A stretch of DNA of 64,000 bases from contig NC_049992.1 of NCBI RefSeq assembly GCF_000003815.2, forward strand, positions 17,099,780 to 17,163,779, given 5' to 3'. Of the stretch, positions 1-10,900 are shown in pieces. Numbering within the stretch: position 1 is the stretch's first letter; every line of letters starts with the position of its first letter. A program made the position numbers and the translations under genes. The notes beneath the pieces are model-generated. The model was not told where the DNA came from. It saw only the letters and a program-made list of their open reading frames with translations, and made no database searches. This DNA comes from Branchiostoma floridae (lineage: Eukaryota > Chordata > Leptocardii > Amphioxiformes > Branchiostomatidae).

Positions 1-3000
1 TGTAGTAAAACTAGTGTTGACTGCCCGTGCACGCTATTGTGACTTCATGAAAGAAAAGTAGTTCTGTTTGCGATATGAATTATTTGTTAGAAGTCTGAGT
101 ACATGGTATAGTTCCCCAATATTTACGGCCCTATAAATAGAGTGAATAGAAAATGGAAATCCAAAATGAACGCATTCGTATGTCACAATAGGGTGCCTTT
201 CTTGGCAACGCCACAGTAGGTATTGGTTCAATTACATCATTTACGAGAACACTCCAAGCAGAGGTTCGGCCCTGACTGTTTTTGATGTGTTCTTAGGCGT
301 TTTTGTCGAGGTTTCCATTTTGTACCATTTTGCACTATTTCTTCCATGTCCACCGGAATCTCCAGCTAGCGCCGTGTGCGGTGATAATACATGAAGACCT
401 TTATTGCACATTTTTGCCACACCAGGCTAAGTAAAGGCCACAACAAGACATGTTGAAGAAATACATTTTATCAGACACAAAACCAAAAGTTCCACTGCAG
501 TACCTAAGACGCTACTAGGGTGACCATTATCACTTATTATAACTTGGCCGTCGTTTTCCCGACTCTTACCCACCTACCAAGTATCTTTGAGACCCATCCA
601 CAGCTTTTCGAGTTATGCTGTTCACTACAACACACACATCAACGGCGCCTAAAACATAACATACTTGGCGAAGATAATAAAAGCAAATGTGTCCCATAAA
701 AAAACACACCCGGGGAAACACTAGTAAACATGGGGAGTGACTTTATATCTCGGGTATTGGGTTGAGACCCCCGAGTGGCCGGCTGTTGCCCTCCGTCTCG
801 TTTGGTACGTTCCCCGGGGGCCCGTAAACAGAGGTAATTTCCTAGGAGTGTCTTATCTCATAACGCCACCGTGCTTGCTATGGACTGCCGGAGGGCATGG
901 GATGGAGAAATAGATTTCTGTAGAAGGGGTAATATGAGAGGTAGTCCGTTGCAACTATTGGGAGTGGACTGCACCGAATTGAAGTCACTGGAATATAAGA
1001 ATTAAAAGAGAGTTTTAAACAAAAGAAATACCGTCGAAATTTCATTCCTATCATCGGTTTCGGTTTGTTTATCCATCTATTCATTTATTTGGTTTGTTTT
1101 CTTGAAGCGTATTCGAGTTTCTTTCCAATGTTTACATTGTTGGTTGGTTGTGTCGTTGCGTATTCAAGAGTCTTTCCACTGGCCAAGGTCCCAGTTTGTT
1201 CTCTGGCTGAGTTCTAACCGGAAACTGTCAAAGGATGAGCTAGGCCGTGTCCACAATTTTTCGACAGGCAGGTTTACCTCTTGTATTACTTCTGAAGGCT
1301 TCTATTGCACTTGGTTCATCTTCGATGATTTTGTTGAGCGCTATAAACTTCCTGGCACCTTTGACCAATTGCTGACGTCACGAATCCACAAGATCACGTG
1401 TTTATGAGATCACGTGCCTGTAACTCTCGCGAGTTTACGTTCTGAAGTGATTGGTCATCAGTATTGATCCTGAAGAAGGTGACAGTGCCGGTTGAAAATT
1501 CGATCGGTGTATACCTTTGTTTTGGAAGAAAGCTTAGCACTACTATAATTTTTGAACTGGCGTACGAACCTATGAATAAAACGCATGCATGCGCCGCCTG
1601 GGGAAAACTGAACTCGGGCCAATTCCAACTCCATTTCCTGTTACCTTTCTGGGACCTTTCTGTCACCTTTAATCCCGAGCTTCCTCTTAGTGTCTCCGAC
1701 GTGGCTATCATTCAAATGCGAGTGCCGAAAGTGAGCACAGAGAAAAGCAGGTACAAACACACTGACTACAATACCTCCGTTTCACGGAGGTAAATAAACA
1801 AATGAACACCTGATACCTCGATGCCTTAAAGCTCACAATATATATTTGCACATTATTCAAAACTCCCGATTTAGCCTTAGTCTCATAAGCCACCTTCCAA
1901 CCTCTCTTAATGAAGACACTTTCTCTTTCTCCAGGGTAAACCCATTTCTTCGACCTTCGATGCACCCGTAGGTACCCAATTCCCTTGGACTCTCCCCGCT
2001 AGGCCCAAGCTATCCTGTGGTAGGAAGATAACATGCCCCCACTAACGTCTAATACCACCGAGACGACATAACGCTTCATACCCCCGTTCCTAGGGAGAGA
2101 ATTCTGGATAATGCGACTTTAAGGTCGATCTTTGGAATTGCTATTAGAGAAATAAATCAATCTTTCTTCTCTCCTGTTGATTTGTTTCTTAGAAGAGCCT
2201 GGAGGATCCTGACCAAGTTCGGTGAGCTATTGATAACCTTTGTGTAATTCTAAGTAAGGCCGTGTTGGTTCGATATTATGGATGGTATCCCCGCACGCAT
2301 CAAGTTTCGTCGGTTTCCAAAACAGAAAGAATTGAACTACACTGTAGAATAGATCGTGCAAAGCAGCTGGAAAGTGACAAATATTCAATGCAAAAATGCA
2401 CAAAAATTTAACCACACTGTAGATCGTTCAAAGCAGCTTGAAAATTGACTAATGTCCAATGCTAAAATACAAACAAGAAAAAGAATTCACCCTGGATATA
2501 ACTAAACATCTATCTATTTGAATAATAGATATGGAATCATGCATGGTCCCAAAATGAAACAATTCTTTTTGTATCATCAGGAGGGATGAGGAAATGAGCC
2601 ACGTGTCAAACTTATATATCAGAATCATTGACTTATCGGTCCACAACTTCGTCCTTGGCGAAAACAATATTTTGTTATTACGGACAAATCGACGTATTCG
2701 TAATGTCTAAATATCTGTTGAAGCAGAAATACGGAATCGTGCACGATCCCGAGAAAGGTGAGTAATTTGGTTGCCTTGTTGAACCACGGGCTGCCGCATG
2801 TAATCACGGTCCCGGCACGATACCGGTCGTGATTGTCTGCGATACAGACTCGGACACAGCAGGGGCCTCTGCCTTATCACGCCACGGTTGCCAAGGGAAC
2901 GGTGGGGGTCACGTGATAGATGGTACCCCTCCCCCCTTCCCGTGTATATAATCTAGATACATCGGTTGACCCGGTTGGGTGCACTTGAAGTTGCACTTTG

Positions 3001-3050
3001 TCTCGCAGGCTTTGATTTTAAGTATTTAAGTTGCGCTTTGGTCTTTATGG
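1..3050. other. No recognisable gene; scattered repeat fragments
   Basis: No open frame here has a recognisable domain or a convincing pair of splice sites. The stretch holds an antisense retrotransposon 3-prime tail near 393-480, a small hairpin (CCTCCGTTTCACGGAGG) near 1772-1790, and two diverged direct copies of a short sequence around 2338-2390 and 2413-2462. A motif near 1349-1385 (cttcctggcacctttgacc) recurs near 10308-10326, so it is repetitive. I see nothing else. Confidence 0.5.
393..480 (-). repeat. 3-prime tail of a non-LTR retrotransposon (antisense)
   Basis: The sequence resembles that at 19510-19590 over about 80 bp. Read on the minus strand it gives the ending seen elsewhere in the window: a TAGCC..GG core followed by a TGCAATAAAGG-type tail. 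This is the usual 5-prime truncated remnant of a LINE-like element. No coding part remains here. Confidence 0.5.
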
Positions 3051-3089
3051 CAGTCTTGGCTATCTTAAGGTCGGGAGACCATCCTTTCT

Positions 3090-3244
3090 TCCTCACCTTC
3101 TCTCTCTCTTTCTCTATCTCTGTCACTCTCTCTCTGAATCAGTATGCCTCTTTCTCTGTTCCTGTGTATGTGTTGCTATTTTTAAGACAGGGCCTCTCTT
3201 TTTCTTTCTCACATTCTGTCTCTCTATATGAATCGACGCATTTC

Positions 3245-3289
<45 letters not shown>

Positions 3290-3300
3290 GTGTTCCCTGA
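3090..3300. repeat. Pyrimidine-rich tract with (TCTG)n and (TC)n microsatellite
   Basis: A TC-rich stretch with a clean TCTG run followed by TC dinucleotides at about 3243-3293. The open frames across it on both strands are low-complexity and not coding. Confidence 0.85.
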
Positions 3301-4858
3301 TCTGTCTCTATATTTCAATGCTTTCACTAATTCTTGGTATGTTTTCATTATCAGAATGACCACGAATGTAAAACAGTATTGAAACAAGAAGCTCAAACCT
3401 GTATTCTTCAATCGACGACACAGAAACTTTAATCTACTACCAATCAGCAGCAACTTTTAGTTGATAGCTTTATAATTACGTACACACAAAACATGATTGT
3501 AGCTGCAAATATTTCCGAGTGACAAAATAGCAGCAACTCTTAAAATAGCACAACAATCAACACAACGGCAGTAATGCACACTGTACACAACATTTCTAGT
3601 CATACATGTAAGATTAAGCCGCACGCTTTACTCTGAGAATAACGCACTTTGGTTTGAGTTCAGTGCTTAAAAACGTTGTCTCATAGCCTTTGAGACCATA
3701 TATGACAGTAGTTGTTATCCGCTGTGTCTACTGCACAGTATTGGCAAGTGGAGTCCATATACCCGTTTCTACACTTGCTCGGTGAGTTACGAGAAAGTCG
3801 TGTAAAGTGCCTTTCCCAAAAGCACAATATAGGTGGCATGTTGGATGATTTGACTATATGTTCTGGACCAAAGACCCTAACCGCTACGCTAATAACAGGA
3901 CGCCACAGTTCAATGCGTAGAATTCTTATAATTTCCGCTTAGGGCGCGGTCACATAGATCGTGCGATCGTCGTTGGTGCATATGGCTAATTTCTGGCGTT
4001 TTGGAGGACAAAAATGTACGTCTCCTGCAAAGTTCAGCTGTCTTGGTACACAAAAGGCTGTCTTGGATCCATGTCGGTCGTTGGTTCTGTCTCGTCCTGC
4101 TTGAATCATTCTATGGCATCAAAGTCGTACGACGATCGCACGACCTATGTGACCACGCCCTTAGACGGAACTTTACCATACTACAATATACTGTACACTG
4201 TACAGGCGGTACGTCATATTTTCTTTCTATTTAACACTGCAAGAAAATGTTTTCCTGTAAGGTACGATGAAACATAATATCAAATATGACAGCGTCAGCG
4301 TTAAACACATATACAAGTAACATTAGATGTGTTTATAACACATTGCCAAGTAACGTACTAGTCTTATACAAGAGTTGGTAGAAATAGTTAGCACTGTACA
4401 CGTTATATTCTCTTGACACGCAATACACGCACTCCTATAACGCTGTCATCATTGGGTATTCACATAAAGGATTCGCCCAACCGTTCACACGCTAGCGTGC
4501 ACGTGCTTAAGACCAATACTTGTTCTCATGACTATGCTGATCTCAAGAGACGTATATATATTCTTATATGAAATTCGTGGCATCATTTATGTCAGCTTGT
4601 ATCAATTCCGGTCATGAACTTGGGGCTTGAAATGTATGAAACCGATTCACAGTGACAATAGACGTCTATTGTGTGTTAACTTTCATATGCCCTCAACATT
4701 ACTTCCTGTACATCGTCGCCCGTTGGCCGTTGCCAAAAATGAGACATACTAGTATGTTCTCGGTGCACATGGTTCGCCAGGAGCACTACGGATCTTTAGT
4801 GTCTGTCCCCGAAACCTTTGGAAAGTGAAGCTCTCTTCTTTCTTATCTTGGATCAGGT
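3301..4858. other. No coding region recognised; includes a SINE-like fragment
   Basis: This stretch lies directly 3-prime of the minus-strand Ig-SH3 gene, so its upper part should contain that gene's 3-prime UTR. I did not find a canonical AATAAA on the minus strand within about 600 bp. At about 3785-3850 there is a fragment similar to 23675-23750 (tRNA-like SINE family). Nothing else is recognisable. Confidence 0.4.
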
Positions 4859-4932
4859 CTAGATACTTCCTTTAGTGGGAAGTTTCACGGCGTCTTTCCC
4901 CTCGTGAAGGTCCTTCAGCTTCGCAGCAGATG
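4859..4932 (-). CDS. Ig-SH3 receptor terminal exon
   Basis: It begins after TTTTCCAG at the phase required by the SH3 exon and encodes 23 residues rich in Lys and Ala, ending in KLPTKGSI and TAG. It carries no recognisable PDZ-binding or tyrosine motif. Confidence 0.72.
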
Positions 4933-7900
4933 CTGGAAAAACACATAGACATGTATGTTACAAATGGAAAATGATGTAAGGAAAGAAAAGTGATCTCGAT
5001 CCAGTTTTAGCTGACTGAAGAGCTAGTCTTTCACTGATTGTGACAGAGAGGACAGACGCTACCTACAGTATTTACAGGTTCATTGTACCGGGGAAATTTC
5101 CCTAGCTCTTTTCGACAAGCACAATGAACATTCAATTTGGACAACGGCTAAACGCCCTGCTGCTACACGTTGAGCTATAGGAACACCTCCCCTCCTATTA
5201 CAGTAACTCAGAATGATACTGTAGACGCTTTCAAACCTTTTAACGACTTAGACTCTCATTGTACAACATTTCGTTTGTGAGCTCAATGTTTCTCCAGATT
5301 CCTTCATCAAAAACCCACTTTCTTGTCTTCCAGATACATTTATATCTGGTTAGACTAGATGGAACGGCAATGTAGTGATTTTGCAGGCTTCATGACCAGC
5401 ACTAAATGATGATAAAAACTAGCTTTTAGCGTTTTCATGTTATGTTACCTTTTGAAAATATTCATAGCTCTTAGATTACAAGCTTCAATAGCATCAAGTT
5501 CATTGATGATTCATAAACGCATGCCATAAAGTAACTCTTAGAACGACCTTGCGTGAAGTGCATTCGTGATCAACAGTCAAAAGACATCGCAGAAAGAAAA
5601 TGTTAAGGTGGGGTCACACCCGTGCATATATTTAAGTCCGTATGAGGCGCGCATAGGAGTATTTGCCTCCACCAGGCTCCACAGGTCGTTTTAAAGTAAT
5701 AGAAATTGGACAAACGTAAACAGGTAACATGTCAGACGAGTTAGCTGGGTCGCTGACCATACTTCTCGGTCAGCTAACTCATCTGGCATGTTATGTATCT
5801 ATATTTTCCAATTTGTACTATTTTACCCGTGACCTGTGGAGCCTGGTAGAGATTAAGAGCTTCATGCGCACCTCAAACGGACTTAAGTATGTGTGACCCC
5901 ACCTTAACTTTTGTTTGTTTGAAACAGTTCTATTGTTTTGTACATAACCAATTAAAAAAAATCCAGACATTGTCAAGTCTTTTAATCCAGTTTTAGTGAT
6001 CGTCTGTCACCTTCTTCAGGGCAATTCTGACTGGTTCTATTACGCACTGCAGCATAGGTGTCGCTGCTAACAGATGTGGTCCCAAACGTAAAGTACATTT
6101 ATCTACATACATTAATAGACAGGGTGCTCATACGGCACTCATTTATTTGCAATTTACCTTCCTTTGCAGTAAGAAACTTGACGTAGTTAGAGGGGAACAG
6201 GCCTATCCTGCCCCTCAGGTAACCCAGGCACCAGCCGCCATCTTCCCCCTCCAGCACCTCGATGACGTCATCTATCTCCAGGCACAGCTCGTTGTCGTCT
6301 TGTGGGTAGTACGGGTACATGGCCTTGGCGTATCTTCTCTCTATAGGACCCATCATAACATTCATTAACTCCATCAAAAATGGATGTTTTGGAACGTTTT
6401 GGAGCATCTCTGTGTGTGTGTATCTGTGTTCCAGATATTTGTGGTCAACACAACTTAAAAAAAAAACCTTTGGATGTATAATTATATTTGTACATGTGTA
6501 TGCGGGTAGGTTTTGGGAAGGGAAAGGTCAAGGTAGATTGTGGTCCCCCTAGTGTGTGACCATGGTATTAGAGAAGAACCTTCTGTCTTTTTGCCCTTTG
6601 TTCTTGATATGCTATGCATGATTTTTTTTGGTGGCAGTTTTTGATGTAAGGAAGAAGAAGTGTAGGTTTGGGCCCCCTAGCAGCTTATTTTATTGTTGCA
6701 GTTGACCATAAGTCAAACGATGATAAAGGTACCTTCTTCAGTTGTATAAATAAAAGATAAGCTCCATCATTTTTGATATTTGAAGAGCATCTTTCTTGAT
6801 CATTCACGTAAATTATGTGTCATAATCTCTATCTGTCCTGACATTTAAAGCTGTCGAAGTTGAACCTGTACATACCAGTATACATCAGTTATTATAGTAA
6901 GATACCACATTATTATATCTCTGTCATTGGACTTCTGTTTTACAACCATGACCTGATCTTGACTGTGAAGAGCAGAAACACACATGAAATTCTTCCATTC
7001 AAATTCATAAGAAACGCTGCCAATAACGGCGTTGATATCTGTTGAAAGTATAACTAAGTGATAAAAAAGTTTAATATTAAGAACATTCCATCCTCAATAT
7101 TACCTACATCAATGAAAAACCTTCAGACTGATATCCTATCGCCTTAGGCGCGCATTAGTGCAACTTAATGACAAGCTACGGCGTAATTACTGAAATTTTG
7201 TAACTCGGGGTTTAATTTCCTTAATTCGATTGAAGGAATAGGAGTCATACTGTGCCTAGTGGCGTCCTGTGGAGGCTTTGATCTGAAGTTGCCCGGGGAA
7301 GTAATATGGAGCTGCTACTATGGCAATCATTGACGTGCACGCCCAAAGCCACTCAACCACCTCGGGGGTTCGCGACAGGATGCAATTTTAGACTGTGATG
7401 AGCTACTTTATACTCAGCGGGCCTGGAGGGTTTCTTGGATGTGCGAAAGGCCAAATTTGATTCCACACGGACAATGACCTAACTGTTGGAATATTGAATC
7501 AGTTTAGGCTGAAAGGCCACTGTCGTATTTTAAAATGAGGAATGCTTTTCACGAATAAACATTCTTTGCGGACTGTCTTCATTACATCACATGGCAGGAC
7601 ACTTTGATAGCTACAACCTAATCAAGTACAGCAATTAACAAGAACTACTTAATGGTTTGCCAGGTGCAATGATAGATGTTACAGTCATTTTTGTCTAATT
7701 GCACAAATGTTTTGCGGATATAATTATGATAAAGAACAATGCAGTATATTTATGGTGAACTTTCACACACATACAGAGAGAGTTATGGTGATTACATGAA
7801 ACCCATTAAATATGATATTTGCAATGCCGATGATGAAAGTCATTGTTCTGTCTGTGATATAATTTCCCCATCACTTCTGTCTATCATTGTTTGGGGTCGT

Positions 7901-10900
7901 GCTGTGAACAGCTTGTTCTTGGCCTAACGTTATAACGCACCAAGTGTGAGTAAAGTTCTATGGCAATCGTTGCCCTTGTTTTTGGTGTGTTTGAATGTTT
8001 GTTGTCGTGTGTGTCCGTAGGTATGTGAACACAGCAGAGTGGCAGCAAATGAGTGTTAAGATGGTGCCACTTGCGGCATAATTACATTAACTACAGTTAC
8101 ACAAGGCATACAAGGAACTCTAAATATTCACGGGCCCGAACGATTGTCAAACACGATTATTAAATTCGGGCTGAACCTTTTCTCTCATACTGCAGTGTGG
8201 AATGCAGATCGCGCGCGCGAGCGCGTGTGTGTGCGTTTGTGTGTCCGTCGGTGAAAACGATAACACAAGGATGACTGAAAAATGCCTTGAAAAATAATTC
8301 TTTTGATATTTAATATGTCAGCAGGTACTGATGAGACCGAGACCTCAATATGATTAGATTCTGCCCCTAACCCCCCCCCCCCCCCGTCAGCATTTTTCAT
8401 AGTGCTACAGCAATTTCTCTTTAAAATCTCGTGGATAACTCAAGGGTGACTGAAAAATGCCTTGAAAAATGATTCTTTGGATATTTAATATGTGAGCAGG
8501 TATTGATGAGACCTCAAAATGATTAGATTGCGCCCCCCCCCCGTCATTTTTGGTTGGTAGAAAGCTCTAGCGATCGGGAAGAAATGACACAAGTTTTTGA
8601 TCTTTAGATCATTCATACATTCATTATGGCAACGAAAAACACTGTAATATGAAAGTCAGCATGTAACACCGCTGTACGATATTGCCTTGGTGATAATAAT
8701 TGTTGTATTTACCTCGTTGCTTCTTTGTACGCCTGAGAGTCTCTATACCAGCGTTGGGGGCCGTGGGCAGCATCGGCTTGGCTGTGTGCGGAGATAAAGT
8801 ATTAGTTTAACCTTTCCTCCACAAATGTCATGATTACACTACTGCATCAAGTGGAGACGGGCAGGACACGGAGCGATTACACGGCCAAACAGGAGGCTTT
8901 GTCTTAAAGCTAGACGGAACGTTCGATCAAAGAACTTCCGCTCTTGACATTTGAACGGGCTTTACCGGCCTTTGGTGCTGTGGAAACGTTATCCTCTAAA
9001 TTGGCAATTTTCGGAGGCGGGGGATCAGACCTGGTTTTATTTTAGATTTGAAGCCTATTTGTGTTTCCTGCCAGACGTGTATATTATTCAGCGACTGTGT
9101 TTCTAGCTTTACGTACTTTGGAACATCTACAGCGAGTTACCATAGTTGAACGTCGCAGCTGTGGGCTGCATCAAAACTGCTGTAACATCATGCTGGGATA
9201 ACACCTAGTTTGTCCACAAGATAGATGATGTTTTTAAGCGATAAGCCTTGGCTGCCAGATCCCATTCTTGCCAAAGGAGTCGCATTTGCAACTGAGCCTG
9301 AATAGAATTTGACCACCACTCTACACAGAAGGCCGGCGCTCTGTGTTACTTTTACAATGAGGACTATATTTGTTGATAATTGACCGACGAATAATGTCAA
9401 ATTATGTATTGTTTAACAGTTTATTTTTCTTAACAATTTGCTGCCAAAGCATCCAACCGTCAATTGTATTTTGTCTGATAAATATATTTGTATTTCTAGA
9501 CTAAGATTAGCCCCCATGACCATGGACGCGATGCCCAAAATAGCGTACGTTAAACGCGTTCCACAAGGAACCATCCTCGGCCCATCATAGATCCTGACCT
9601 GGTACTTGTGGGTCACCAAACCGTCAATTGTATTTTGTCTGATAAATATATTTGTATTTCTAGACTAAGATTATCCCCCATGACCATGGACGCGATGCCC
9701 AACATAGCGTACGTTAAACGCGTTCCACAAGGAACCATCCTCGGCCCATCATAGCTCCTGACCTGGTACTTGTGGGTTGGGATGCCGTCCGCTATCCAGT
9801 GTATCCTCCTGTAGCTTCTTGTTGATCGTCTCCTGTCCACGGCGACCCATGTTGTAGTAAAACGAGAACTTCTTCTTCTCTTCTCTCTCGCGGCGCCTTC
9901 TGAAGAAGTAGACGGCCAGAACCAGGCAGATGATCAACCACAGTCCACCGGCCAGGGCGCCAACCAAGATGGCGATCATACTGCTCTTCTCATCCATGGA
10001 GTACTCTTTGAGAGAGAGAACAGAGTGCGTGTCAGTGTAAGGTCAAGAGTCAATCATCAGCGTATCTCTAACGAGATATCAAAACTGGACGTTCTGCTGC
10101 AGTACCAAGGAAAGCTACCAGAAGATCACAGCAGAGGACCCAAAAAATAATCATTTCTTTAATAGGACATGACCTAACCACATACAAAGTTTAATGACTA
10201 TCCATCCATAGCTTAACCACATACGTACAAACATACGTCCAAATGCTACAGAAAAAATATGACCTTCTTGGCAAAGGTTAAAATCTAACTTGGAGACCAG
10301 GTATCGACTTCCTGGCACCTTTGACCCACTTGTGACGTCATGCTTCTGACGTCATCGGCATGAAGAAAGAAAATGGGTCAAACACCCTACAAAGGCCGAT
10401 GTAGATGTCATCTTTTTGTGTGTTGGATCGAGCTTAAAGCTTTCAATTTGTACGGCTATCTGCTTTACCTTCCACCACGAGTTGTAGTGACTTGACGTCG
10501 CTCTTCCCCACGCTGTTGCTGGCCGTGCACACGTACGTCCCGCTGGCGTTCAGCTGCACATTCGGGAGAACCACCGAGCTCAGGCGGACGTCTCGCGACA
10601 GGCTGCGGGTGGAGCTGCGGACCGGGAGGCCGTTCCGAGTCCAGGTGACGTTCGGCGGAGGATTCCCGTCCGCCGTGCACTGTAGGGTGACGGACTCCGA
10701 TATCACAGCAGTGCGGGAGTCGGAAACACTGATGACCGAGGCTGCATCTGTGTAGAAAACAAAGCTCGAGTTCTTAACAAATATGACTACCAAATGAATA
10801 GGTTTCTCCAACAAGACAGTACCTGTTCTGCTTGAAAAAACTATACTATATAGTTCTTTTGGAGCAATGTTCAAGAGTATTTTTATTGCCCGATAATTAT

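Noticed and set aside
10492..10755. Plus-strand frame opposite an Ig exon
   Set aside because: Antisense shadow of the third Ig domain.
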